This document shows, in pieces, positions 19,535-29,445 of a DNA stretch of 64,000 nucleotides; positions within the stretch are counted from its first letter, which is position 1, and the number at the start of each line of letters is the position of its first letter. This stretch comes from JADJOY01 sp016713535 [NCBI: Deltaproteobacteria bacterium] (GTDB lineage Bacteria; JADJOY01), in NCBI GenBank assembly GCA_016713535.1, contig JADJOY010000040.1, forward strand, positions 1-64,000, written 5' to 3'. Under the pieces are notes generated by a model. It was not told the DNA's origin, did not search any database, and worked only from the letters and a program-made list of their open reading frames with translations. The position numbers and the translations under genes were made by a program.

Positions 19535-20030
19535 CGATCCTCACCTGGCGGAGAGTGGAACCCGGCGCGAGGTGGCGAACGCGCGCCGGGCCGGTGGCGG
19601 CGGCTTCGATCGTCGCCCGCAGCCTGGCGCCGTCGCCCTCCGTCGGCGCCGCTGGCCCTCCTCACGTCCGCGTTGCAGCACCCGGCGCCACAGCCCCCCT
19701 CAGGTCATCCGCTCGATCTCGTCCTCCGAGCTCGCTTTCGGGACGGTCTCGATGGGCCGCTCGGTTCGGCTCTCGTTCGGCGCTGCGCTCGAGGTGGCGC
19801 TCGGCGCTGATCCCGCGGAGAGCTGCGGGCGGCCGGCACGAAAGCTGCTCTCGCTCGAAGTTGCACGCGCGTGATCCGCACGACCGGCCGCATCGGCAAG
19901 GCGCACGAGCCGGGAACCGAGATCGACCGAGGCGCTCGCGCACGGCCATCGAGACGCCGCGCGCCGGAAACGGGCTGACCCGGCGTGAGCGGCCGTCGGG
20001 ACCGACGTGCGAGCTCGAGAGGGGGATCGA
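19535..20030. other. Intergenic stretch, no gene recognised
   Basis: About 500 bases hold several open frames on both strands, but none shows a conserved motif or a start with a ribosome-binding site. The last bases carry the GAGAGGGGG ribosome-binding site of the next gene. Transposon scars could be present but are not recognisable by eye. Confidence 0.5.
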
Positions 20031-20729
20031 ATGGCACTGCCGGCCGGCGAGATGCATCGAAGCGGGCGTGCGCAGTGGTTGCGCGCAGCGGTGCTCGGGT
20101 CGGACGACGCCATCGTGTCGACCGCGAGCCTGATGATCGGCGTCGCGGCGTCCTCGGCGCCCAAGGGCGCCATCCTCGTCGCCGGTGCGGCGGGGCTCGT
20201 CGCGGGTGCGATGTCGATGGCCGTGGGCGAATACGTCTCGGTCAGCTCACAGCGCGATGCCGAGCAGGCGGACATCGAGCGCGAGAAGAAGGAGCTCGCG
20301 GATCGGCCTCGCGCCGAGCTGAACGAGCTCGCGACGATCTACGTGAAGCGCGGCGTCGAGAAGGAGCTGGCGATGCGAGTCGCACAGCAGCTCAGCGCCC
20401 ACGACCGGCTCGGCGCCCACATGCAGGACGAGCTGGGGATCGAGCAGGGCGCGCTCGCCCGTCCGCTGCAGGCCGCGTGGATCTCGGCCGCGAGCTTCGC
20501 GTGCTTTGCCCTCGTTCCGATCGTCGCGCTCCTGGCCGCGCCGGCGGCCCTGCGGGCGCCGACGATCGCGGCGTGCTCACTGGTGAGCCTCGGGGCACTC
20601 GGCGCGTTCGGGGGCCGCCTCGGCGGTGCGCCGCTCGGCCGCGCCGCGCTCCGGGTCATGGTCGGCGGTGCCCTGGCGATGGGAGTCACCGCCGCCATCG
20701 GACGGCTTCTCGGAGTCGCGGTCGGATGA
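20031..20729 (+). CDS. VIT1/CCC1-family iron/manganese transporter
   Basis: Members move Fe(II) or Mn(II) across membranes. LRAAVLGSDDAIVSTASLMI is the conserved first helix, with the Asp pair used for metal entry. GAMSMAVGEYVSVSSQRDAE is the second conserved helix and its cytoplasmic exit. A cytosolic loop rich in Glu (ADIEREKKEL, RGVEKELAMRVAQQL) is the metal-binding domain, and three helices follow. The ATG at 20031 after GAGAGGGGG is preferred to an upstream ATG at 20007. The 232-residue length fits the family. Confidence 0.9.
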   Translation: MALPAGEMHRSGRAQWLRAAVLGSDDAIVSTASLMIGVAASSAPKGAILVAGAAGLVAGAMSMAVGEYVSVSSQRDAEQADIEREKKELADRPRAELNELATIYVKRGVEKELAMRVAQQLSAHDRLGAHMQDELGIEQGALARPLQAAWISAASFACFALVPIVALLAAPAALRAPTIAACSLVSLGALGAFGGRLGGAPLGRAALRVMVGGALAMGVTAAIGRLLGVAVG

Positions 20730-21008
20730 CCGGCCGGGCGCTCCGCGCGGCGATCGCGACGGCGCTCTGAACCCCGGATGCACACGGCGTGTAAGCGTTA
20801 CGAACGGCCCGCGCGGCCGCTCGCGCCGCTGCTCACGCGCCGCCGAGATCCCGGTTTGGATCCCACGGCGCGACCTCGCACGCCCGGCCGGCGCGGGCCT
20901 CGCTCTTGCACCGAAGTTACGTCGCGCCGACGAGCGGCGACACCCGAAGCAAGACCACCAAGCACCCTACCCACGAGGCCGTGCAAATCGACCCGAGAGA
21001 GCATCGCC

Positions 21009-21251
21009 ATGATCCGAGATCCAGTTTGCGGCGCGAACGTCGATGAGAAGAGCCGGTTTCGAGTCGCGCGTGACGAGGGGATGATCTTCTTCTGCAGCGA
21101 CCGCTGTCGGACCCAGTTCCTGTCGGAGTCCCGGCGCGCGGGAGCGATCGGTCCGACGCCTCCCCACGACGAGCGCACACCCAGCCGCTCCACCTGGATC
21201 GAGTCCGTGCCCCCGTCCACCGCGACGCCGGTCGTGAGGAAGGCGTCCTGA
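21009..21251 (+). CDS. YHS-domain metal-binding protein
   Basis: The 80-residue protein begins with IRDPVCGANVDEKSRF and has FFCSDRCRTQFL, the cysteine pattern of YHS/TRASH-like domains found in copper and heavy-metal handling proteins. A disordered tail rich in Ser, Thr and Pro follows. The usual methionine after DPVCG is replaced by alanine. The start follows CGAGAGAGC. Its position next to a VIT1-like transporter suggests metal homeostasis. Confidence 0.8.
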   Translation: MIRDPVCGANVDEKSRFRVARDEGMIFFCSDRCRTQFLSESRRAGAIGPTPPHDERTPSRSTWIESVPPSTATPVVRKAS

Positions 21252-21326
21252 TCCATGCGTGCCTCGCACGGAACGAACGCCACCGGGGCCATCGCCGGCG
21301 CCGGAGTCCATCGGCCGGAGGAAGCC

Positions 21327-21953
21327 ATGTCGACCGCAACGGGTCTCCTAGCCAAGTCCTCGGCTCGCTCGCGCGCGTTCGGATCCGCCGTCGTAGCCGC
21401 GCTGCTGGCGCTCTCGAGCTGCGCACAGCCACCCGCGGAGACGCGCTCGCCCAGGTCGACCGCGCCGGCGCACCAGGACCTCCTCGTGGGCTATGACCTG
21501 CTCGCCGATACCCTGGCGGACGAGTCGCACCTGGGGACCCTCGACCTCTTCAAGACGCTGACGCTCAACGCCCCCAACGATGCCGTCGCCAAGCTGATGC
21601 ACACCTTGAGCGACGCGTCGAAGCGGCGCGCGTCCGAGCTCGAGCGGCTCCGCCACCTGGCGCCCGACGTGTCGGACGAGCCGACCACGCCGAGCCCCAT
21701 CGGTGACGCGATCACGGACGTGGCCAAGGAGTTCGGCAAGTCCGAGATGCTGAGCCGCAGCGGCGGATTCGACGTCCGCTTCGTGCTCCTCCAGGCGCAG
21801 GCCACCCGCATGGTGGCGGCCATGGCGACCGCGACCGCGCGCTTCGACCCCAACGCCGAGCGCAAAGCTTGGTTGAAGAGCCTCGCGAACGAGTTCGAGG
21901 GCTACCGGCGCGACCTGATCCGCTACATCGAGCCGCACGACAAAGCACGGTAG
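21327..21953 (+). CDS. Predicted lipoprotein, all-helical, unknown function
   Basis: The signal peptide ends in ALLALSSC, a good lipobox, so the mature protein is lipidated at this cysteine. The rest is helical: DLLVGYDLLADTLADESHLG, then KLMHTLSDASKRRASELERL, then KAWLKSLANEFEGYRRDLI. The ATG at 21327 follows CGGAGGAAG, better than an ATG at 21255. No family is recognised. The preceding YHS gene may be in the same transcript (75-base gap). Confidence 0.7.
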   Translation: MSTATGLLAKSSARSRAFGSAVVAALLALSSCAQPPAETRSPRSTAPAHQDLLVGYDLLADTLADESHLGTLDLFKTLTLNAPNDAVAKLMHTLSDASKRRASELERLRHLAPDVSDEPTTPSPIGDAITDVAKEFGKSEMLSRSGGFDVRFVLLQAQATRMVAAMATATARFDPNAERKAWLKSLANEFEGYRRDLIRYIEPHDKAR

Positions 21954-22130
21954 TACCGCTCCGCGCACCGGCAGGCCGCTCGCGAACGACGTCTCGACGG
22001 GCGAGCCCGGCGGCCGTCTCCCTGGATCCGGAGCAGTTCCGTCGGAGGGGGGAATCGCGCATGATTCGGCCCGGCCGGCACGGGCCGTCACGGGCAACCG
22101 GCGCCGCTCCACCCGAACCAGGAGAACGGA

Positions 22131-22979
22131 ATGACTCGAACGGTCTGCGGAGCGCGATCGACGGGCGTCGCCCGGTGGGCGGCCGTCGGGCTGCTGGTGT
22201 TGGCCGCGCTCGGGCCGCCGTGCACCGCGCGCGCGGCGGAGGCCGCCGGCTCGCCGACCGAGGAAGGCTGGACCGTCGACGTGATCCCGTACCTGTGGGC
22301 GCTCTCGATGACCGGCACTGCGGGCGTGGCCGGCGTCGAGGCGGACCTCGACATGTCGTTCGGCGACATCCTGAACGACCTGAACATCGCGCTCATGGGA
22401 GCGGTCGAGGCGCGAAACGGGCGGTGGGGGTTCACCGTGAACCCGCTCTACTCGAGGCTCAGCGACGAGCCGAAGGCCACGGTCCTCGGTCAGCCGGCTT
22501 CGCTCGACGTCACGCTCGATCTCTTCGTCCTCCAGTTCGGCCTCAACTACCGCCTCGGCCCGTTCCCGCTCGGCCGCTGCGGCGGAGGCCCGGAGCTCTC
22601 GATCCTTCCCCAGATCGGCGGGCGCTACACCTACCTCGACACCGACGTCGAGCTCGACTTCTTGAGCTCCCGTGGCGGCAGCCTTACGAAGGACTGGGTG
22701 GATCCCCTGGTCGGGCTCCGCGGCGTGCTGGACCTGACGCCCGCGTGGTCGCTGACCGTCGCGGGCGACGTCGGCGGCTTCGACGTCGGTACGCAGCTCG
22801 CGTGGTCGGCGACCGGATACGTGGGCTATCGGTGGGACCTGACCGACTCGGTCACCGGCAGCGTGCTGCTCGGCTACCGGGCGCTCTACCAGGATTACGA
22901 GACGGGGGACGGGCTCGAGGAGTTCGTGTTCGACACCACGATGCACGGTCCGGTGATCGGGTTCGACTTCGGGTTCTGA
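22131..22979 (+). CDS. Outer-membrane beta-barrel protein
   Basis: A cleavable signal peptide (VGLLVLAALGPPCTARA, cut before AEAAG) precedes a 250-residue barrel with alternating strands such as WTVDVIPYLWALSMTGTAGV, LNYRLGPFPLG, SILPQIGGRYTYLDTDVEL and SATGYVGYRWDLTDS. It ends in an aromatic residue (GFDFGF), the usual outer-membrane insertion signal. The ATG follows CCAGGAGAACGGA. The barrel is about the size of 8-12 strand porin-like proteins. Substrate is unknown. Confidence 0.8.
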   Translation: MTRTVCGARSTGVARWAAVGLLVLAALGPPCTARAAEAAGSPTEEGWTVDVIPYLWALSMTGTAGVAGVEADLDMSFGDILNDLNIALMGAVEARNGRWGFTVNPLYSRLSDEPKATVLGQPASLDVTLDLFVLQFGLNYRLGPFPLGRCGGGPELSILPQIGGRYTYLDTDVELDFLSSRGGSLTKDWVDPLVGLRGVLDLTPAWSLTVAGDVGGFDVGTQLAWSATGYVGYRWDLTDSVTGSVLLGYRALYQDYETGDGLEEFVFDTTMHGPVIGFDFGF

Positions 22980-23058
22980 CGAGGCGTACCTCGCCAGGTC
23001 GCGCCCCGCCTCCAAATCCGCTGACCTTTCCACCCGCGGCACGCGCCGACTCGCCCCC

Positions 23059-24156
23059 CTACGGACGCACGCTCGCCCACTCGGCGTCGCCGTCGAGCTG
23101 GGCGCGCAGGAACCCGGCGAGGCCGGGTGTCGCCGCGAGCGGCACGGTCTCGGTCGCGCCGTGGCGATCGCCGGCGTAGAAGAACGTGCGCTGCTCGCTC
23201 GGCGCATGGCTCGGCGCAGCGGTGGTCAGCGCCGCGGCGAAGTCCTCGAGCCCCGCCTCCAGACGACCGTTCTCGACCGGGCTCAGCAGCGCCGCGTAGA
23301 GCACCCGGACGGTGGTGTCGGCGTAGGCGCACACCAGCGACGCTCGCGTGCCGGGGTGAAGCCTCAGGCTGGTCGCGTAGGCGGCGTGATAGCCGTCGCT
23401 CACGCACTCGGGGCACCACGGCTCGATGGTGCCGGTGAGCCCCCACGCGTCGCGGATCGTCCGGCTCGCGAGTGCCGAGAGGTAGGGCGGCCGCAGCACC
23501 GGTCCCGCGTCGTCGATCAGCGCCAGCTCGGGGCGGCCGACGCGCTCGAACGCCGTCGCGATCTGGTGGAAGCTCGCCGCCGCCCCCACTCCACCGGCGC
23601 TGAAGCCCGCCACCACGACCCGCGGCGCGTGGCGGAAGGTCGGCACGATCCGCGCGAGCGCCGCCGACACGTTCGCGTAGCCGACGTGGTGGACGCCGTA
23701 TCCCGCGACGGCGTCGCCGAGGTGGAGGTCGCCGGTGCAATACGGGATCACCACGTAGCTCGCGTCGCCGAGCGGGTTGGTGGGGTCGTCGCGATCGAAG
23801 ATCCCGGACTGCGCGTGCTCGCCGTCCGACATCCAGGTCGCGAGCGGATCGTCGCCCATCGGCCGCAGGTTGCCGGGCTGCACCGCGCACGTGAGCGCGT
23901 TCCAGCACGCGCCACCGCCCTGGAAGAACACCACCACGTCGCGGCTGCGCTCGGTGAGGTTCACCACCACGCCCGCCGAGGAGCCGTCGGCGCAGTGCAT
24001 GTCGGGCACCGGCTCCCACACCCACGTCTCGAGCTCGGCGCGCGCCACCTCGATGGGCGGACCGAGCTCGCGAGCGCCGTCGTCCGGACCGCCACAGCCG
24101 CCGAGCGCCGCCAGCGCGACGATCCAGGACACGAGCACCACGACCGAGCGCCTCAC
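23059..24156 (-). CDS. Pectinacetylesterase/Notum-family lipoprotein hydrolase
   Basis: This is an alpha/beta-fold serine esterase that removes acyl groups. The oxyanion region is VVVFFQGGGACWNALTC, the nucleophile lies in VVVAGFSAGGVGAAAS, and the catalytic Asp and His are plausible in LIDDAGPV and the C-terminal region (FFYAGDRHGATE). VRRSVVVLVSWIVALAALGGC is a lipoprotein signal with a cysteine anchor. The GTG at 24156 is chosen because GGAGGAGGGAGG precedes it; an upstream ATG at 24183 would swallow that site. The protein would act on acetylated polysaccharide in the periplasm or on the cell surface. No pectate lyase is nearby. Confidence 0.75.
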   Translation of the reverse strand: MRRSVVVLVSWIVALAALGGCGGPDDGARELGPPIEVARAELETWVWEPVPDMHCADGSSAGVVVNLTERSRDVVVFFQGGGACWNALTCAVQPGNLRPMGDDPLATWMSDGEHAQSGIFDRDDPTNPLGDASYVVIPYCTGDLHLGDAVAGYGVHHVGYANVSAALARIVPTFRHAPRVVVAGFSAGGVGAAASFHQIATAFERVGRPELALIDDAGPVLRPPYLSALASRTIRDAWGLTGTIEPWCPECVSDGYHAAYATSLRLHPGTRASLVCAYADTTVRVLYAALLSPVENGRLEAGLEDFAAALTTAAPSHAPSEQRTFFYAGDRHGATETVPLAATPGLAGFLRAQLDGDAEWASVRP

Positions 24157-24721
24157 GCAGGCCTCCCTCCTCCGGGCCGCCATCGTCGCACGGCGAGGCT
24201 GGCGTCGACGACCGGCCCCACATCGGGCGACGGGCGGTCCGGGCGGCGAGGCGGCCGCGCTCCCTCGCGCTCACCGGCCCGCCCTCCAGCCGTGCTCGCT
24301 TCCCCCGGGCGGGGATGCCGTGGTGCGCGCACAGCTCGTCGAGCGGCACGCTCGGGAGCGTGAACGGCCGAATCGGCGGCCGGGTCTCGCGGCGGCCGAG
24401 CGTCACCTCACGGCGGTCGCGCGCAGATGCGGATCGATCGACACTCGCGTCGACGGCGGCGCAGCTCGGCGGCGGCGGGATCGACACGGGGCGAGCGCTC
24501 CATGACCCACCAGGTGCCGATGCGGGTGCCGAAGAGCGAGACTGGCGACCTGGGCCGGGAGCCGGGGATGGTGCTCTCCCGCCGGCGCCTTGGGGACGCG
24601 ACCTTCCACCGCTTCGCCGCCGCCGGTCTCGAGGCGCTCCGCGCCGAGCTCGTCGCCAACGGCCGCGGCCACCTCCTGAGCGCTGGCCGAGCCCAACCCC
24701 GTCGAGCGCCTCGGAGAGCCC
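24157..24721. other. Intergenic stretch with a doubtful ORF
   Basis: About 560 bases separate divergent genes. A plus-strand frame from an ATG at 24502 encodes THQVPMRVPKSETGDLGREP and further coding-like sequence (TFHRFAAAGLEALRAELVAN) up to about 24680, but it then runs into the next gene's region without its own stop. It could be a real small gene broken by a frameshift. Nothing else is recognisable. Confidence 0.4.
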
Positions 24722-25711
24722 ATGACGAACCCGCCGCTTCGCTTCGGCATCCTCGGCGCCGCGCGCATCGCCCCGATGGCCCTGGTGCGGCCCGCGCGCG
24801 AGGGGACGGGAGTCGAGGTGGTCGCCGTCGCCGCTCGCGACGAGCGCCGCGCGCGCGCCTTCGCGCGCCGCCACCGCATCCCGCGGACGCACGGCTCGTA
24901 TGCGGCGCTCCTCGCCGATCCCGAGGTGGACGCGGTCTACGTGCCGCTGCCGAACTCGCTCCACGCCGAGTGGACGATCCGTGCCCTCGAAGCCGGCAAG
25001 CACGTGCTGTGCGAGAAGCCGCTCGCATCGAACGCCGCCGAGGCGGCGCTCGTGATCGAGGCCGCCCACCGATCCGGTCGGCTGCTGATCGAGGCGTTCC
25101 ACTGGCGCCACCACCCGCTCGCGGCGCGCATGCGCGAGATCGTGACGAGCGGCGAGCTCGGCGAGATCCGCCGCGTCGAGACCGCCATGTGCATCCCGCT
25201 GCCGCTGCCCGGCGACATCCGCTACCGGCTCGACCTCGGCGGTGGCGCGACGATGGACACCGGCTGCTACGCGATCGACATCGCGCGCTTCCTCGCCGCC
25301 GCCGAGCCCGAGGTGATCTCGGCCACGGCGCGGCTCTCGTCGCCACGGGTCGACCGCTGGATGCGCGCGGAGCTTCGCTTCCCGGGCGGCGTGGAGGGGC
25401 GCGCCACCTGTGCCCTCTTCTCGGCCACGCTCGTCGACGTGCGCGCGCGGGTGGTCGGCTCGCGCGGCGAGCTCCGCGTCTTCAATCCGGTGGCGCCCCA
25501 CCTCTTCCACCGGCTGAGCGTCGTGAGCGGCGGCGCGATCCGGCGCGAGCGGATCGAGGGCGACACCACCTACTCCCACCAGCTCAGCGCCTTCGCGGCG
25601 GCGGTTCGTGGTGAGCGCGAGGCGAGCCCCTCGCTCGCCAGCTCGCTCGCGAACATGCGCGCGATCGACGCCGTCTATGACGCCGCGGGGCTCGGCCTCC
25701 GCGGCACCTGA
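24722..25711 (+). CDS. Gfo/Idh/MocA-family NAD(P)-dependent oxidoreductase
   Basis: Family members oxidise or reduce sugars, inositols and related compounds. The Rossmann motif is FGILGAARIAPMALV. The family signature is VYVPLPNSLHAEWTIRALEA and GKHVLCEKPLASNAAEA with the catalytic lysine in EKP. EAFHWRHHPLAARM and GGGATMDTGCYAIDIARFL supply the substrate and catalytic residues. At 329 residues the length is typical. Close relatives act as dehydrogenases of sugars such as xylose or 1,5-anhydrofructose, but the substrate cannot be read from the sequence. Confidence 0.85.
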   Translation: MTNPPLRFGILGAARIAPMALVRPAREGTGVEVVAVAARDERRARAFARRHRIPRTHGSYAALLADPEVDAVYVPLPNSLHAEWTIRALEAGKHVLCEKPLASNAAEAALVIEAAHRSGRLLIEAFHWRHHPLAARMREIVTSGELGEIRRVETAMCIPLPLPGDIRYRLDLGGGATMDTGCYAIDIARFLAAAEPEVISATARLSSPRVDRWMRAELRFPGGVEGRATCALFSATLVDVRARVVGSRGELRVFNPVAPHLFHRLSVVSGGAIRRERIEGDTTYSHQLSAFAAAVRGEREASPSLASSLANMRAIDAVYDAAGLGLRGT

Positions 25712-25761
25712 GCCGCGCGGGCGCTAGACTCGCGCTCGAACCCCGTCGTCGAGGAATCCCC

Positions 25762-26505
<744 letters not shown>

Positions 26506-26724
26506 CGCGACCGGGTCCGGGCGCGCGGCAACGCCGACCGCGGGGTTGCACGTGAGGCGGCACGGCGCGGGGCCGCGGCCCCGTGACCTGGCTCGATTGC
26601 CCCGGGGGGGCACGTGCCGCATCCTTCCGAGCACGGTCGGCTGAGCTTCGCCCGCACGGCTCGACGGTGAGCACCTCGAGCCAGGCGCTGTGCACGCGGA
26701 GGCGCCGCCGCGAGGAGGTGGCGC

Positions 26725-28311
26725 GTGCGAACCCTCGGCGTGTGGCGCTCGCGGCCACGGCTCGGTCACCCCTCGCCGTTGCGCGCGGCGCTCGTCACGG
26801 CGTTCGTGATCGTACGGCTCGCCACGGGCCGACCCGCCGCCGCGCAGTCCGGCGTGGTCGGCCCCACCCCGGGCCTCACCAATCAGATCCACTACTCGCT
26901 CGCGCACGACCCGTATCCCGCACACGAGTTCACGGCGCCGATCCTGGAGCAGACGTCCGTCGCGCTCACGTTCGATCCGGTCAGCCGCCGTCTCACCCTG
27001 CGCAACGTGAGCTTGCTCAGCGGCGGCGTGCCCAAGTGGTGCTGGGATTTTCACGTCTGCTACGACTACTGCACCATCGAGATCGAGCTCGATCCCGGCG
27101 CACCGCTCCCCGAGGCCGTCGTCGATCCGAGCGGCCACGTCGAGCTGGTGGTGCCGGTCGAGGTGCACTATCGGACCGGGTACGCGACCACCTGGTGCGA
27201 GCAGATGCCGCCCTCCGTGGCCCTCGGCTCGCTGGCGATGGCCGCGACGTTCGCGCACGACGAGGCGACCGGCGCGCTCGTGATGACGGATCTCGTCGCC
27301 AGCGGCTCGTGGCCGATGATCGGCTCGCTCGCGACCCTCGACGTGGCCGCCAACCTGGACGGCGCCACCGCCGCCCTCGCCCCGCTCGCCGGCCCGGTCC
27401 GCGTCGGCAGCCCGATCGTGCTGGATGGCGCGGGGATCACGCCCGACACCTTGCTCAAGGTGTTCGTCGCGACCTCCTGGGGCGCGGTCGACGTTCTGCC
27501 GGACGGACTCTCGCCCACGTCCACCAGCACCGGCACGTGGGCCGGTACGCTGCCGTGGCCGTGGCCCGTGGACGCGCCGCGCGACATCCTCCTCGGCAAC
27601 GGCGTGGTGTCGCTCGAGCTCGTCCGGCCCGACCACGACTACGACGTGAGCAACGTGCGCACGGCGATCCTGCTCGGCAACCCGGCCGCAGGGGTTCCGG
27701 GGATCACGAGCCTCGGCGGCGTCGCGATCAGCCCGTCGAGCACCGACCCCACGATCGCCACCGCGAACGTCGAGACCGTCCTGGAGCCAGGCGAGCCGCT
27801 GGTCATCGGCGGCGACGGCTTCTCCGCGGCGCTCGTCAACTTGTTCACCACCGCCGGCAACCTCGGTCCGCTCGGTCCCACGGCGCAGACCGCCGAGTCC
27901 CTCGAGGTGACGATCCCAGCCGCGGCCCCGGTGGGCCCGGGAGCGGTCCAGGTCGTGAACCAAGCCGGCTACGGAGCCTCCAACGCCGTCTCGGTCCCGA
28001 TCGGCACGGCGGTGACGGTCTCGGTCGTGGCCGTGTCGGGCGACACCATCACGCTCACGGGCACCGGGTTCTGTGACACCACGGTGGTCGACCTGTTCGC
28101 GTGGAGCGGCGGCTCGGTGGTCAACGCTGGCGGCCTCGACGCCAGCGGCCTGCCACGTATCGCGATCGTGATCGACGATTCCGACCAGCTCCACTTCACC
28201 CGCCCGTTGGGCCTCGATGCCGGCGCCGCCTACGCCACGGCGACCAATCCGCCCTTCATCCCCTTCACCAGCTCCGGAACCGGCCCTGGTGGGTCCTTCA
28301 CGCTGCCGTGA
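26725..28311 (+). CDS. Secreted beta-sandwich protein with IPT/TIG-like repeats
   Basis: A signal peptide (ALVTAFVIVRLATGRPAAAQ) precedes about 500 residues of beta-rich sequence. A cysteine-rich segment (KWCWDFHVCYDYCTIEIELD) lies near residue 110. Repeated glycine-centred motifs such as VRVGSPIVLDGAGITPDTLL, EPGEPLVIGGDGFSAALVNL and VVAVSGDTITLTGTGFCDTT resemble IPT/TIG immunoglobulin-like domains. The GTG start follows GGAGGTGG. It is probably an extracellular or surface protein involved in adhesion or binding. No catalytic site is seen. Confidence 0.7.
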   Translation: MRTLGVWRSRPRLGHPSPLRAALVTAFVIVRLATGRPAAAQSGVVGPTPGLTNQIHYSLAHDPYPAHEFTAPILEQTSVALTFDPVSRRLTLRNVSLLSGGVPKWCWDFHVCYDYCTIEIELDPGAPLPEAVVDPSGHVELVVPVEVHYRTGYATTWCEQMPPSVALGSLAMAATFAHDEATGALVMTDLVASGSWPMIGSLATLDVAANLDGATAALAPLAGPVRVGSPIVLDGAGITPDTLLKVFVATSWGAVDVLPDGLSPTSTSTGTWAGTLPWPWPVDAPRDILLGNGVVSLELVRPDHDYDVSNVRTAILLGNPAAGVPGITSLGGVAISPSSTDPTIATANVETVLEPGEPLVIGGDGFSAALVNLFTTAGNLGPLGPTAQTAESLEVTIPAAAPVGPGAVQVVNQAGYGASNAVSVPIGTAVTVSVVAVSGDTITLTGTGFCDTTVVDLFAWSGGSVVNAGGLDASGLPRIAIVIDDSDQLHFTRPLGLDAGAAYATATNPPFIPFTSSGTGPGGSFTLP

Positions 28312-28460
28312 ACGGGCGCTCCGAGCCCCGGTCGCGGCGCCGAGACGACCGTCGATGGGTTCGAGGCGTTCGCGTACGGACGCGGGCTGGGTGATGGGCT
28401 ACGAGACCTGCGGCCCCCCGTACCCGTCGTGTCGGGCGCGCTACCGCTCCTCGAGCGACG

Positions 28461-28862
28461 ATGTCGATCGGGGTGACGCCACCGAACCCGGTACGCCGAT
28501 CGTCCGCTCCCGACGGTACCTGTCCGAGCCACGCGCCGGTCCTCGGCTGGCGGCCGTGGGGCGGCACGCTCGGCACGCTGGTGCTCACCGCACCGGAGCT
28601 CTCGATCGGCGGGCTGTTCCGGGCTGCCACGTCGGGGAGCTCGCTCCTGGTCAAGCGGAACAGCGGTTCTGGCGGATGGGAATACGCGCCCATGCCGCTC
28701 ACCATCGACTTCACGCAGACGCCGATCACCAGCGGCCACGACGGGTGCAGCAACGACTCGAGCCCGATCACCCCGACCGGCGCGAGTGGCCCTGTCGTCC
28801 AGCTCGACTCGGGTGGGCTCGACGGCGAGTGCCGCACCTTCCACGCGACCGGGACGCTCTAG
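28461..28862 (+). CDS. Hypothetical protein, possibly the end of a longer gene
   Basis: A 133-residue frame with coding-like composition contains LGWRPWGGTLGTLVLTAPEL and EYAPMPLTIDFTQTPITSG, followed by two cysteines (GCSNDSS and GECRTFHAT). It lacks a signal peptide and a clear ribosome-binding site, so it may be the C-terminal part of a secreted protein whose start is lost upstream by frameshift. No family is recognised. Confidence 0.45.
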   Translation: MSIGVTPPNPVRRSSAPDGTCPSHAPVLGWRPWGGTLGTLVLTAPELSIGGLFRAATSGSSLLVKRNSGSGGWEYAPMPLTIDFTQTPITSGHDGCSNDSSPITPTGASGPVVQLDSGGLDGECRTFHATGTL

Positions 28863-28909
28863 CGAGCACTCCGGCGCCGTTGACCCCCGGTCAGTGGCGC
28901 TCACAGAGA

Positions 28910-29398
28910 TCAGCAGCCGAGCGCCGCGCGGATCATGGTCACCAGCTCCGCGACGGGACGGGTTCCGTCCACGCGCAGCGCGTCGCCCGGCGTCTCGAGG
29001 GCGGCGAGCTGGCTCGGCAGCAACGCGGCGCCAGCGTAGTGACCACGACGACGCGCGAGACGGTCGCGCAAGACCGCGGCCGGCACCTCGAGGTACACCA
29101 GCCGAAGGTCTCGGCCGCGCGCGAGCCGCGCGCGATACCGTCCTTTGAGCGCCGAGCACGCGAGCACCAGCGAGTCTCCTCGATGGGCATCGAGGAGATC
29201 CTCGATGGCCGCGAGCCATGGCTCGCGGTCGAGGTCGGTCAGGCCTTCACCACGCGCCATCTTCGCGCGGTTGGCTTCGGAGTGAAGGTCGTCGGCCTCG
29301 AGGAAGAGCCAGCCGAGAGAGTGGGCGAGCGCGCGGCCGATCGTGGTCTTGCCAGCGCCGGCGACCCCCATCATCACGACGTGCAGCGGCTCGTTCAT
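28910..29398 (-). CDS. gntK: Gluconokinase
   Basis: The enzyme phosphorylates D-gluconate to 6-phosphogluconate for the pentose phosphate and Entner-Doudoroff pathways. The P-loop is MMGVAGAGKTTIGRAL, and WLFLEADDLHSEANRAKMAR then GLTDLDREPWL follow the GntK pattern. LVLACSALKGRYRARL and HYAGAALLPSQLAALE are also typical. The ATG at 29398 gives a 162-residue protein, close to other GntK enzymes; an upstream in-frame ATG at 29449 would overlap the neighbouring gene. It lies 47 bases after the sensory rhodopsin transducer homologue on the same strand. Confidence 0.92.
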   Translation of the reverse strand: MNEPLHVVMMGVAGAGKTTIGRALAHSLGWLFLEADDLHSEANRAKMARGEGLTDLDREPWLAAIEDLLDAHRGDSLVLACSALKGRYRARLARGRDLRLVYLEVPAAVLRDRLARRRGHYAGAALLPSQLAALETPGDALRVDGTRPVAELVTMIRAALGC

Positions 29399-29445
29399 CC
29401 CGTCACGATACCCGCTCCGGCGCGGTGCCCGACGCCGCGCCGCGC

